Of a DNA stretch of 64,000 bases, positions 50,299 to 59,186 are shown piece by piece. The notes below the pieces were generated by a model, which saw only the letters and a list, made by a program, of their open reading frames with translations, ran no database searches and was not told the DNA's origin. A program made the translations under genes and the position numbers. The DNA comes from VAZQ01 sp036557705 (GTDB lineage Bacteria > Pseudomonadota > Alphaproteobacteria > Rhizobiales > Xanthobacteraceae), in assembly GCA_036557705.1 (NCBI GenBank), contig DATBHB010000094.1, positions 148,800-212,799 on the forward strand, written 5' to 3'. The first letter of the stretch is position 1; the number at the start of each line of letters is the position of its first letter.

Positions 50299-51267
50299 AT
50301 GGTCAATCCTGCGAAACGCGTTCTTGCGTGGGGGCTTCTGGTTGGCCTTGCTGGAGCAAGCCCGGCGGCGGCCCAAGGCGTGTGGTCGGTCAAGGCGCCG
50401 ATGCCGGCCCCGCGCGAGGATGTCGGCGCGGTGGTGCTCGATGGGAAAATCTACGTGCTTGGCGGGACCGCGCATGCGGATGCGCAGATCCGCCGCAACG
50501 AAGTCTACGATCCGGCGGCCGACACCTGGTCGAGCCGTGCGCCGATGCCGCGGGGGTCGCACCATCTCGCGGTCGCGCTGCTCAACGGGAAGATCTACAC
50601 GTTCGGCGGGTTTACCGCGCCTGCGCATGGCGCGCCGGTCGACTTTGCATTCGAATACGATCCAGCAAGCGATTCGTGGAGGACGCTTCCAAATCTCCCG
50701 AGCCCACGCGGATCGCCTTCCGCCGTCGCGCTCGACGGGAAGCTCCACGTCATCGGCGGACGCGGTGCTTCGAACGGCCCCACGATGGCAGATCACGACG
50801 TGTTCGATCCGGCAACCGGGCGATGGAGCAAGGTTGCGCCATTACCGACCGCGCGCGATCACATCGGCCTGATCGTTGTGGACGGCAAAATTCATGCGAT
50901 CGGCGGGCGCATTCTCAGCACCAATACCAATCAGTCCCAGCACGACGTTTATGATCCCGCGGCTGATTCCTGGAGTTCGGCGCCCCCGATGCCAACGCCA
51001 AGGTCGAGCGTCGGCATTACGCAGTACAAAGGCCTGATCGTCGTCGTGGGCGGAGAGGCCGATGCGACCGGTCCTGGGAGCGCGTTGAAAAACGTGGAAG
51101 GCTACGAAATCAAGACTGGCCGATGGGCGAAGCTTACGCCCCTTACGCTGGGCCGGCACGCGATGGGCGCCGCGGCAGTTGGCCCCGCCGCCTATTTTAT
51201 CGGCGGCTCGAGCACGCGCGGCGGCGCCGGAGTGACCGCCGAGACGCTGGCGTTCACACTGCCCTGA
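50299..51267 (+). CDS. Exported Kelch-repeat protein
   Basis: A 322-residue protein with a signal peptide (MVNPAKRVLAWGLLVGLAGASPAAAQG) and about six Kelch repeats. Each has the G-G pair and a following YDPAADTW/SW pattern, e.g. GKIYVLGGTAHADAQIRRNEVYDPAADTW. A six-bladed propeller results, as in N-acetylneuraminate epimerase-like proteins, but no catalytic set is recognisable. ATG 50299 is chosen because it gives the signal peptide and has AGGGAGAA upstream. It is the last gene of the accessory block before the nuo operon. Function unknown. Confidence 0.88.
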   Translation: MVNPAKRVLAWGLLVGLAGASPAAAQGVWSVKAPMPAPREDVGAVVLDGKIYVLGGTAHADAQIRRNEVYDPAADTWSSRAPMPRGSHHLAVALLNGKIYTFGGFTAPAHGAPVDFAFEYDPASDSWRTLPNLPSPRGSPSAVALDGKLHVIGGRGASNGPTMADHDVFDPATGRWSKVAPLPTARDHIGLIVVDGKIHAIGGRILSTNTNQSQHDVYDPAADSWSSAPPMPTPRSSVGITQYKGLIVVVGGEADATGPGSALKNVEGYEIKTGRWAKLTPLTLGRHAMGAAAVGPAAYFIGGSSTRGGAGVTAETLAFTLP

Positions 51268-51471
51268 GGCAGGGGCAGATCGACACCGAAGGACGCGTGC
51301 GCCAATCCGGCGCTCCATCGCGACCGCGGCGTGCAATCGGCACGCCGATCTTCCCCGCTCCAGGCCTCCAGACCTCCAGGGGAGGGTTGCCTTGCCACCC
51401 ATTTTGCACTGCGGTAAGCCTGCTTGATTCCGCCGCTCAAGAGCGGGATACGCGAGCAGGATCAGAATGCC

Positions 51472-51837
51472 ATGAGCGAACTGTGGGTTGCTTATCTCCC
51501 GATCATCGTCTTCATGGCGGTCGCCGCAGTGATCGCCTTGGTGCTGCTGGTTGCGCCTTTCCTCGTTGCCTATAGGCAGCCCGATCCCGAGAAGCTCTCC
51601 GCCTACGAGTGCGGCTTCAACGCGTTTGACGACGCACGGATGAAGTTCGATGTTCGCTACTACTTGGTTGCGATCCTGTTCATCATCTTTGACCTGGAAG
51701 TGAGCTTCCTGTTCCCCTGGGCGGTCGCCTTCCGCGATGTCGGGGTTTACGGCTTCTGGTCGATGATCATCTTCCTTGGCGTTCTGACTATCGGTTTCAT
51801 ATATGAGTGGCGCAAAGGAGCGCTGGAATGGGATTGA
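51472..51837 (+). CDS. nuoA: NADH-quinone oxidoreductase subunit A
   Basis: A 121-residue inner-membrane subunit of complex I with three membrane helices. YECGFNAFDDARMKFDVRYYLVAILFIIFDLEVSFLFPW is the conserved loop and helix. It opens the nuo operon; its last ten bases overlap the nuoB start. An in-frame ATG at 51424 would add 16 residues that are not conserved. The 204-base gap upstream must hold the operon promoter, but no convincing boxes were seen. Confidence 0.95.
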   Translation: MSELWVAYLPIIVFMAVAAVIALVLLVAPFLVAYRQPDPEKLSAYECGFNAFDDARMKFDVRYYLVAILFIIFDLEVSFLFPWAVAFRDVGVYGFWSMIIFLGVLTIGFIYEWRKGALEWD

Positions 51838-52406
51838 TAGCTCGATCTGCTGCGGTCGCTGCGGCCGGCGCGGGCATTATCGACCCGCACACCAGCAAAG
51901 CACTGCAAGCAGAGGACTCGTATTTCGTCGGACTCAAGGAAGACCTTGCCGACAAGGGCTTTCTGGTCACCGCGGCCGACGATCTCATTGCCTGGGCGCG
52001 AACCGGCTCGCTGATGTGGATGACTTTCGGGCTTGCCTGCTGCGCGGTGGAAATGATGCAGATGTCGATGCCGCGTTACGACGCCGAGCGCTTTGGCTTT
52101 GCTCCGCGCGCATCGCCCCGCCAATCGGATGTGATGATCGTGGCCGGAACGCTCACCAATAAGATGGCCCCCGCGCTGCGCAAGGTCTACGACCAGATGC
52201 CGGAGCCACGCTACGTCATTTCCATGGGCTCCTGCGCGAACGGCGGCGGCTATTACCATTATTCCTATTCGGTAGTGCGGGGCTGCGACCGTATTGTGCC
52301 GGTGGACATCTACGTTCCAGGCTGCCCGCCGACTGCCGAGGCGCTCCTCTACGGAGTAATGCTCCTGCAAAAGAAAATTCGGCGTACCGGCACGATTGAA
52401 CGATGA
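51828..52406 (+). CDS. nuoB: NADH-quinone oxidoreductase subunit B
   Basis: A 192-residue peripheral subunit carrying Fe-S cluster N2, which passes electrons to quinone. Cluster ligands are the tandem cysteines in LACCAVEMM, then GSCANGGGYYHY and the C-terminal GCPPTAEAL. ATG 51828 lies inside the nuoA end (10-base overlap), in agreement with tight operon packing; a longer in-frame version would overlap further. Confidence 0.96.
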   Translation: MGLIARSAAVAAAGAGIIDPHTSKALQAEDSYFVGLKEDLADKGFLVTAADDLIAWARTGSLMWMTFGLACCAVEMMQMSMPRYDAERFGFAPRASPRQSDVMIVAGTLTNKMAPALRKVYDQMPEPRYVISMGSCANGGGYYHYSYSVVRGCDRIVPVDIYVPGCPPTAEALLYGVMLLQKKIRRTGTIER

Positions 52407-53017
52407 ACAGTACCTTGGAGGACACGCTCGGGCAATTCGCAGGAATGATCACCGACGCTCTTGCCAGCTCTGTGACAGGACATCAGATCGCGAATGGCGA
52501 ATTGACGATCACTGCGAATCCCAGCGACATCGTCAAGGTCGTGAGGTTTCTGCGCGATGACGAGCGCTGCCAGTTCTGGAGCATAATCGATGTTACCGCG
52601 GTCGATTGGCCCGGCCGCGAGCACCGGTTCGATGTGGTTTACCACCTGCTGTCGCCGAGACTTAATCGCCGCATCCGGATCAAGATCGAAGTCGACGAGA
52701 ACATGCCGGTACCCTCGGTCACCGAGGTGTATCCCGGCGCCAACTGGTTCGAGCGAGAAGCCTACGACCTCTATGGCATCCTCTTCGCTGGCCATCCTGA
52801 CATGCGCCGCCTGCTGACCGACTATGGCTTTGAAGGTCATCCCCTCCGAAAGGACTTTCCGCTCACCGGGTTCGTGGAGGTCCGTTACGACGACGAGCAG
52901 AAGCGCGTCGTCTACGACAAGGTCCGGCTTGCACAGGAGTTCCGGACATTCGATTTCCTCTCGCCTTGGGAAGGGCCTGACTATCCGCTGCCCGGCGATG
53001 AGAAGAAGAGCGAATAG
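52403..53017 (+). CDS. nuoC: NADH-quinone oxidoreductase subunit C
   Basis: A 204-residue peripheral-arm subunit (30-kDa type), separate and not fused to NuoD. Visible motifs include FDVVYHLLSPRLNRRIRIK, WFEREAYDLYGILFAGHPDMRRLLTDYGFEGHPLRKDFPL, the family signature. It starts in an ATGA overlap with the nuoB stop. Confidence 0.96.
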   Translation: MNSTLEDTLGQFAGMITDALASSVTGHQIANGELTITANPSDIVKVVRFLRDDERCQFWSIIDVTAVDWPGREHRFDVVYHLLSPRLNRRIRIKIEVDENMPVPSVTEVYPGANWFEREAYDLYGILFAGHPDMRRLLTDYGFEGHPLRKDFPLTGFVEVRYDDEQKRVVYDKVRLAQEFRTFDFLSPWEGPDYPLPGDEKKSE

Positions 53018-54207
53018 TGACCGACATCGCCGATCGCAAATTCACCATCAATTTCGGGCCGCAACACCCCGCGGCCCACGGGGTCTTGCGCCTCGTGCTC
53101 GATCTCGACGGCGAGGTGGTGGACCGTGTCGATCCGCATATCGGGCTCCTCCACCGCGGCACAGAAAAACTGATCGAGCACAAGACCTATCTGCAGGCGA
53201 TCCCCTATTTCGACCGGCTCGATTACGTCGCGCCGATGAACCAGGAGCATGCATTTTGCCTGGCGGCTGAGAGGCTTTTGGGCGTTGAGATTCCCAGGCG
53301 CGCCCAGATCATCCGCGTCCTCTACTGCGAAATCGGGCGGCTCCTTTCCCACCTTCTCAACGTCACCACGCAGGCGATGGATGTCGGTGCGCTCACGCCG
53401 CCGCTCTGGGGATTCGAGGAGCGCGAAAAGCTGATGGGATTCTATGAGCGTGCCTCGGGCAGCCGGATGCATGCGGCTTATTTCCGCGTCGGCGGCGTGC
53501 ATCAGGACTTGCCGTCGAAACTCATCGACGACATCGGAGCGTTCTGCGACCCATTTCTCAAGGTGTGCGACGACCTGGAAGAATTGCTGACCGACAACCG
53601 CATTTTCAAGCAGCGCAACGTGAACATCGGGGTGGTCAGTCTTGAGGACGCCTGGGCTTGGGGCTTTTCCGGCGTGATGGTGCGCGGCTCCGGCGCGGCG
53701 TGGGACCTGCGCAAAGCGCAGCCATACGAGTGCTATTCCGAGATGGAATTCGACATTCCGGTGGGCAAAAATGGAGATTGTTATGATCGGTATTGCATCC
53801 GCATGGAGGAGATGCGCCAGTCCGCCTCGATCATGAAGCAATGCGTCGAGAAGCTCCGTTCACCGGAAGGGGAGGGGCCCGTTACCGTCCTCGACCACAA
53901 GATTGTGCCGCCGCGACGCCCCGAGATGAAGCGCTCCATGGAGGCGCTCATTCATCATTTTAAGCTTTATACAGAGGGCTATCACGTGCCGCCCGGCGAA
54001 GTCTATGCGGCTGTCGAGGCGCCCAAAGGCGAATTTGGCGTCTATCTCGTGGCCGATGGCACCAACAAGCCGTACAAATGTAAGATCAGGGCTCCGGGTT
54101 TCGCCCACCTTCAGGCCATGGATTTCGTTACCCGCGGCCACATGCTTGCCGACGTGTCGGCCATACTCGGTTCGCTCGACATCGTCTTCGGGGAGGTGGA
54201 CCGGTGA
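53017..54207 (+). CDS. nuoD: NADH-quinone oxidoreductase subunit D
   Basis: A 396-residue 49-kDa subunit forming part of the quinone-binding pocket. FGPQHPAAHGVLRLVLDLDGE is at the N-terminus with the key histidine. GLLHRGTEKLIE and YFDRLDYVAPMNQEHAF follow. The start is GTG 53017, overlapping the last base of the nuoC TAG stop. Its TGA overlaps the GTG of the inserted Uma2 gene by four bases. Confidence 0.96.
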   Translation: MTDIADRKFTINFGPQHPAAHGVLRLVLDLDGEVVDRVDPHIGLLHRGTEKLIEHKTYLQAIPYFDRLDYVAPMNQEHAFCLAAERLLGVEIPRRAQIIRVLYCEIGRLLSHLLNVTTQAMDVGALTPPLWGFEEREKLMGFYERASGSRMHAAYFRVGGVHQDLPSKLIDDIGAFCDPFLKVCDDLEELLTDNRIFKQRNVNIGVVSLEDAWAWGFSGVMVRGSGAAWDLRKAQPYECYSEMEFDIPVGKNGDCYDRYCIRMEEMRQSASIMKQCVEKLRSPEGEGPVTVLDHKIVPPRRPEMKRSMEALIHHFKLYTEGYHVPPGEVYAAVEAPKGEFGVYLVADGTNKPYKCKIRAPGFAHLQAMDFVTRGHMLADVSAILGSLDIVFGEVDR

Positions 54208-54806
54208 GCACAACCATCGCTCCGGCGCAGCGTATGAACGTGGCCGAGTTTCTCGGCTGGACCGAGGCACGGCCGGATGACCGCTATGAGCTCGTGGATG
54301 GCGCAGTCGTTGCCATGACGAGGGATACGGTTCGTCATAATCGGGCCAAAGCCTCGGCTTGGCGGGCGCTTGATGATGCGGTGCGAAAGGCCGGTTTGGA
54401 CTGCGTGGTCCTCGTCGACGGGGTCGGTATTGCGATCAGCGACCATACTGTGCGGACTCCCGATGTATTGGTCCATTGCGGAGCCGAACCGGATCCGGAC
54501 GCAATGCTCATCGAATCCCCGCTCATTGTCGTTGAAGTGGTCTCGCGATCAAGTGAGCACGATAATACTGATGCCAAGCTCGTCGAATATTTCTCGGTCC
54601 CAAGTGTTCATCACTACCTTATTATCTTCTCGGAAAAGCGGGTCGTCGTGCATCACCAACGCAACCGGCAGGGCACTCTCGATACACGTATCGTGAGTGA
54701 AGGAGAGATTGCTCTGAACCCGCCGGGCATGTCGGTTTCGGTTGCGGCGCTGCTTGGACTGCCTTCGTCCGGTGGTGCGGCACTTGGTTCGGGCTTCGGG
54801 AGCTAA
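54204..54806 (+). CDS. Uma2-family endonuclease-like protein (DUF820) inserted between nuoD and nuoE
   Basis: A 200-residue protein of the Uma2/DUF820 family with a PD-(D/E)XK nuclease fold. MNVAEFLGWTEARPDDRYELVDGAVVAM has the family N-terminus, VRTPDVLV the catalytic Asp (D92) and PLIVVEVVSRSSEHDN the catalytic Glu (E112), with DAKLVEYFSVPSVHHYLI after it. GTG 54204 overlaps the nuoD stop (GTGA), so it is translated as part of the operon. It is not a complex I subunit, and several stretches look less GC-rich than the neighbours, suggesting a later insertion. Role unknown. Confidence 0.85.
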   Translation: MSTTIAPAQRMNVAEFLGWTEARPDDRYELVDGAVVAMTRDTVRHNRAKASAWRALDDAVRKAGLDCVVLVDGVGIAISDHTVRTPDVLVHCGAEPDPDAMLIESPLIVVEVVSRSSEHDNTDAKLVEYFSVPSVHHYLIIFSEKRVVVHHQRNRQGTLDTRIVSEGEIALNPPGMSVSVAALLGLPSSGGAALGSGFGS

Positions 54807-54808
54807 GC

Positions 54809-55546
54809 ATGGCCGTCCGCCGCCTTGCCGCGCCCGAGCTTCAACCGAAAGCCTTCGCCTTCACGCAGGATAATCTCGCCTGGGCGAAGCAGCAGATCGC
54901 GAAGTACCCGCAAAGCCGGGAGCAATCGGCTGTCATCCCGCTGCTTTGGCGAGCGCAGGAACAATGCGGAGGCTGGTTGCCGCGCATGGCCATGGAGCAT
55001 GTGGCTGAGCTTCTTGGCATGGCCAATATCCGGGTGCTTGAAATCGCAACCTTCTACACGATGTTCAACCTCGAGCCGGTGGGGCAATTCCATGTCCAGC
55101 TCTGCGGGACGACGCCGTGCATGCTGCGCGGCTCGGAACGGCTTAAAGACGTTTGCCGGCGCCGGATCGGCGAGCAGCATCACGTCACGACGGACGGCAA
55201 GTTTTCCTGGATCGAGGTCGAGTGCCTCGCCGCCTGCGTGAACGCGCCGATGGTGCAGATCAACGCGGATTATTACGAGGACCTTACGCCAGAGAGTTTC
55301 GAGCGGATCCTCGATGATCTCGGGGCCGGTCGAACACCCAAACCGGGACCCCAGGTCGCGCGCCAGTTCTCCGCGCCGCTGGGACGGCAGACTACGCTGA
55401 CCGACCCTACGATCTATAAGCGGATGAACGGCACTTCGCCCGGTCCGGCCCTGAGCGACGAGGATGCCAAGAAGCCAGGCGACGCTGCCAATGTGCATGA
55501 GGCGCCCGCGCCAAAGCAGCCGGCTGCCGACAGTTCGAGGCAATGA
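54809..55546 (+). CDS. nuoE: NADH-quinone oxidoreductase subunit E
   Basis: A 245-residue 24-kDa subunit with a thioredoxin-like fold and a [2Fe-2S] cluster. Ligands are C103 and C108 in LCGTTPCML and the pair in VECLAACVN (C144 and C148). After the core (to about residue 165) a Pro/Ala-rich tail of some 80 residues extends the protein, typical of alphaproteobacterial NuoE. It starts two bases after the inserted Uma2 gene and overlaps nuoF at ATGA. Confidence 0.95.
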   Translation: MAVRRLAAPELQPKAFAFTQDNLAWAKQQIAKYPQSREQSAVIPLLWRAQEQCGGWLPRMAMEHVAELLGMANIRVLEIATFYTMFNLEPVGQFHVQLCGTTPCMLRGSERLKDVCRRRIGEQHHVTTDGKFSWIEVECLAACVNAPMVQINADYYEDLTPESFERILDDLGAGRTPKPGPQVARQFSAPLGRQTTLTDPTIYKRMNGTSPGPALSDEDAKKPGDAANVHEAPAPKQPAADSSRQ

Positions 55547-56853
55547 TGCTCGACGACAAGGATCGCATCTTCACAAATCTCTACGGCTTCCATGATTGGG
55601 GCCTAAAAGGCGCACGCTCACGCGGCGCCTGGGATGGGACCAAGGCAATCGTGGAGAAGGGGCGCGACTGGATCATCAACGAGGTCAAGGTGTCCGGGCA
55701 GCGCGGGCGCGGCGGTGCGGGCTTCCCGACTGGACTGAAATGGTCATTCATGCCCCGGCAAGTGGGCGATCGTCCGCACTATCTCGTCGTCAACGCCGAC
55801 GAATCGGAGCCCGGGACCTGCAAGGACCGGGAGATCCTGCGGCACGACCCACACCTCCTGGTCGAGGGCTGTCTTATTGCCGGTTTCGCCATGAGCGCCC
55901 ATACCTGCTACATTTACATTCGCGGCGAATTCATTCGCGAGCGCGAGCGCCTGCAAGCCGCAATCGATCAGGCCTACGAGGCCCGGCTCATCGGCCGCAA
56001 TACCGTCAACGGCTGGGATTTCGACGTTTATGTCCACCATGGCGCCGGAGCTTATATCTGCGGCGAAGAAACCGCTCTCCTCGAAAGCCTGGAAGGCAAG
56101 AAGGGTGAGCCGCGTCTGAAACCGCCATTTCCGGCTAATGTCGGCCTCTATGGTTGTCCGACCACTGTGAACAACGTCGAGACGATTGCTCAGGTGCCCG
56201 ATATTTGCCGGCGGGGCGCGGCGTGGTTCGCCTCAATCGGCCGGCCGAACAATACCGGCACGAAGCTTTTTTGCATTTCGGGACATGTCGAGCGCCCCTG
56301 CAATGTCGAAGAAGCCATGGGCATTCCGTTGCGCGAATTGATCGAAACCCATGCCGGCGGCGTGCGCGGCGGCTGGGACAACCTGCTCGCGGTCATCCCG
56401 GGCGGCTCCTCGATGCCGCTCGTTCCGGCAGGGCCGGATCAGGCCGACAAGCTGCTCATGGATTTCGATGGATGCAGAGAATTCAAGTCGGCGCTTGGGA
56501 CCGCCGCCGTGATCGTGATGGACAAGACTGCCGATATCGTGCGCGCGATGGCGCGCATCTCCTATTTCTACAAGCACGAGAGCTGCGGCCAGTGCACGCC
56601 ATGCCGCGAAGGTATGGGCTGGATGTGGCGCGTGCTCACCCGCATGGCGGAAGGCCGCGCACAGCGGCGCGAGATTGACATGCTGTGGGAGGTCACGACC
56701 CAGATCGAGGGACACACCATCTGCGCCTTCGGCGACGGCGCCGCCTGGCCGGTGCAGGGCCTGCTGCGCCATTTCCGGCCCGAGATCGAGCGGCGCATCG
56801 ATGAATATACGGCAAAGGCGGAACCTGAGCCGGTGCGGATTGCGGCTGAATAG
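55543..56853 (+). CDS. nuoF: NADH-quinone oxidoreductase subunit F (NADH-binding)
   Basis: A 436-residue 51-kDa subunit holding FMN, NADH and a [4Fe-4S] cluster. GRGGAGFPTGLKWSFM (about 56-71) binds NADH, HHGAGAYICGEETALLESLEG (about 165-185) FMN, and ESCGQCTPCREG (about 346-357) with a distant cysteine in HTICAFGDGAA the cluster. It starts at ATG 55543, overlapping the nuoE stop. A small coiled-coil gene follows. Confidence 0.97.
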   Translation: MMLDDKDRIFTNLYGFHDWGLKGARSRGAWDGTKAIVEKGRDWIINEVKVSGQRGRGGAGFPTGLKWSFMPRQVGDRPHYLVVNADESEPGTCKDREILRHDPHLLVEGCLIAGFAMSAHTCYIYIRGEFIRERERLQAAIDQAYEARLIGRNTVNGWDFDVYVHHGAGAYICGEETALLESLEGKKGEPRLKPPFPANVGLYGCPTTVNNVETIAQVPDICRRGAAWFASIGRPNNTGTKLFCISGHVERPCNVEEAMGIPLRELIETHAGGVRGGWDNLLAVIPGGSSMPLVPAGPDQADKLLMDFDGCREFKSALGTAAVIVMDKTADIVRAMARISYFYKHESCGQCTPCREGMGWMWRVLTRMAEGRAQRREIDMLWEVTTQIEGHTICAFGDGAAWPVQGLLRHFRPEIERRIDEYTAKAEPEPVRIAAE

Positions 56854-56864
56854 CGAGAATTGCC

Positions 56865-57116
56865 ATGGCCAAGCAGCCAAGTGATTTGGTGCTCAGAATA
56901 CTCAGAGAAATTCAGGCAACTCAGGCTAAGCACGGTCGCGCGATGGTGGAGCATAGCCGGATGTTCGAACAAGTTAAGCGTCGGCTCGACGATATTCACG
57001 AAGGAATGATCACTTCATTGGGGCTTGCCAGCCATACGCATGTGCGACACGACACGATTCAAAAGGAGATTGATAACCTGAAGAAGCGCGTGAAGCGGCT
57101 GGAAGAGAAGGTTTGA
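56865..57116 (+). CDS. Small coiled-coil protein between nuoF and nuoG
   Basis: An 83-residue protein predicted to be almost wholly helical. The charged N-terminal helix (LRILREIQATQAKHGRAM) precedes a heptad-like middle (MFEQVKRRLDDIHEG). The C-terminal coiled coil is DTIQKEIDNLKKRVKRLEEKV. It is not a known complex I subunit. It fits the operon, starting 11 bases after nuoF and ending four before nuoG, with GAGAAT upstream. Function unknown; coiled-coil proteins like this are often found beside toxin or nuclease genes, and Uma2 is in the same operon. Confidence 0.75.
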   Translation: MAKQPSDLVLRILREIQATQAKHGRAMVEHSRMFEQVKRRLDDIHEGMITSLGLASHTHVRHDTIQKEIDNLKKRVKRLEEKV

Positions 57117-57120
57117 TCGG

Positions 57121-59184
57121 GTGACCAAGCTCATCGTCGACGATAAGGAAATCGACGTCCCGCCGGAGTTTACGCTGCTCCAGGCCTGCGAGGCTGCGGG
57201 TGCGGAAATCCCGCGCTTCTGTTTCCACGAGCGGCTCTCGATTGCCGGTAATTGCCGTATGTGCCTGGTCGAACTCGTCGGCTCCCCCAAGCCCGTCGCC
57301 TCCTGTGCCTGGGGGGTGCGCGATTGCCGGCCGGGTCCGCAGGGCGAGCCGCCGCAGATCAAGACCCGCTCGCCGATGGTGCGCAAGGCGCGCCAGGGAG
57401 TGATGGAATTCCTGCTTATCAATCACCCGCTCGATTGTCCGATCTGCGATCAGGGCGGGGAATGCGATCTCCAGGACCAGGCGATGGCCTACGGCGTCGA
57501 CTCCAGCCGCTACCAGGAGAACAAGCGCGCTGTCGAAGACAAGTATCTCGGCGCGCTGGTCAAGACCTCGATGAACCGCTGCATTCAATGCACGCGGTGC
57601 GTGCGTTTCATGACCGAGGTGGCCGGCGTGCCCGAGCTTGGCGCGATCGGACGCGGCGAAGACATGGAGATCACCAGCTATCTCGAACGGGCGATGACCT
57701 CCGAGCTGCAGGGCAACGTGGTCGACCTGTGCCCTGTGGGCGCACTGACGGCGAAGCCCTATGCGTTTGCGGCGCGGCCCTGGGAGCTCGGCAAGACCGA
57801 GTCGGTCGACGTCATGGATGCCGTTGGGTCGGCCATCCGCATCGATACCCGTGGACGCGAGGTCATGCGCATTCTTCCGCGGACCAACGAGGAGATCAAC
57901 GAGGAGTGGATTTCCGACAAGACGCGGCATGTCGTCGATGGATTGCGCACCCAGCGGCTCGATCAGCCCTACATCCGCGAGAATGGAGCGTTGCGGCCGA
58001 CTACGTGGACGGCTGCATTCAATGCCATTGCGGCGAGAGTCAAAAAGGTAGAGCGGACCCGGATCGGGGCAATCGCCGGCGATCTTGCTGGCGTCGAGGA
58101 GATGTTCGCCCTGAAAGACCTGATGGCGCGGCTTGGGGTCGCGAATATCGATTGCCGCCAGGACGGCTCGGCGCTCGATCCAAAGTTCGGCCGCGCTTCC
58201 TACATTTTCAATCCGACCATTGCCGGCATCGAACAGGCCGATGCTTTAACGATCATCGGCTCGAACCCGCGCAAGGAGGCCGCCGTCCTTAATGCCCGGA
58301 TCCGGAAACGCTGGCGTACCGGCAATTTGCGGATCGCGGTCATCGGTCCCCGGGCCGATCTGACCTACGACTACACTTATCTTGGTGCCGGCCCGGAGAG
58401 CCTTGCCCGGCTTGCCGAGCAGCCAAACACAGACTTGAAGCACCCGATCTGGCTCATTGGCCAAGGCGCGCTAATCCGAGCCGATGGACGCGCAATCCTC
58501 TCACTTGCCGCCAAGGCGGCCTGTGCCGCCGGGGCAGCGACGGCCGACTGGAACGGCTTTGCTGTTTTGCACACCGCGGCCGCACGTGTCGGCGCGCTCG
58601 ATATCGGATTCGTCCCCGGCTCCGGCGGGCTTTTCGCAGCCGCCATGGCGAAAAGAGGCGCGCTCGATGTCCTGTTCCTTCTCGGCGCCGACGAGATCGA
58701 GATCGAGCCTGGGGCGTTCGTAGTTTATATCGGGACCCACGGCGATCGTGGCGCGCACCGCGCCGATGTCATCCTGCCCGGCGCCGCCTATCCCGAGAAG
58801 TCCGCGATCTACGTCAACACCGAAGGCCGGGTGCAGATGGCGACGCGCGCTTCGTTCCCGCCGGGCGAGGCTCGGGAAGACTGGGCCATCCTGCGCGCCC
58901 TTTCGGAGGCGCTGGGGCAAAGATTGCCCTACGATTCGCTCGGCGCCTTGCGGCGGGCACTGTTCGCAGCCCACCCCCACATGCAGCGGGCGGGCCAGAT
59001 CGCGCCGGGCAATCCGTCCAATATCGAGGCGCTGGCGGCAATCGGCGGCAGCGCGGTTAAAGATCCGTTCAAACCGGCCATCGAAGACTTCTATTTCACC
59101 AATCCCATCGCCCGCGCCTCCGCGATCATGGCCGAATGCTCCACGATTGCCGAAGAGGGGACGGCGCGAGTTGCGGCCGAATAA
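57121..59184 (+). CDS. nuoG: NADH-quinone oxidoreductase subunit G
   Basis: A 687-residue 75-kDa subunit of the electron-input module. The N-terminus has the [2Fe-2S] ligands in CFHERLSIAGNCRMCLVE (about residues 34-51) with a further Cys near 62. The His/Cys4-type set DCPICDQGGECDLQD is near 108-121, and MNRCIQCTRCVRF near 150-162 binds another cluster. The rest is a molybdopterin-like domain without cofactor. Start GTG 57121 follows GAGAAGG. Confidence 0.96.
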   Translation: MTKLIVDDKEIDVPPEFTLLQACEAAGAEIPRFCFHERLSIAGNCRMCLVELVGSPKPVASCAWGVRDCRPGPQGEPPQIKTRSPMVRKARQGVMEFLLINHPLDCPICDQGGECDLQDQAMAYGVDSSRYQENKRAVEDKYLGALVKTSMNRCIQCTRCVRFMTEVAGVPELGAIGRGEDMEITSYLERAMTSELQGNVVDLCPVGALTAKPYAFAARPWELGKTESVDVMDAVGSAIRIDTRGREVMRILPRTNEEINEEWISDKTRHVVDGLRTQRLDQPYIRENGALRPTTWTAAFNAIAARVKKVERTRIGAIAGDLAGVEEMFALKDLMARLGVANIDCRQDGSALDPKFGRASYIFNPTIAGIEQADALTIIGSNPRKEAAVLNARIRKRWRTGNLRIAVIGPRADLTYDYTYLGAGPESLARLAEQPNTDLKHPIWLIGQGALIRADGRAILSLAAKAACAAGAATADWNGFAVLHTAAARVGALDIGFVPGSGGLFAAAMAKRGALDVLFLLGADEIEIEPGAFVVYIGTHGDRGAHRADVILPGAAYPEKSAIYVNTEGRVQMATRASFPPGEAREDWAILRALSEALGQRLPYDSLGALRRALFAAHPHMQRAGQIAPGNPSNIEALAAIGGSAVKDPFKPAIEDFYFTNPIARASAIMAECSTIAEEGTARVAAE

Positions 59185-59186
59185 CC

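Noticed and set aside
25322..51471. Phage or ICE integration into tRNA-Asp
   Set aside because: No integrase gene and no repeat of the tRNA 3' end near 51 kb were seen, so the tRNA is only a boundary and an attachment site is not claimed.
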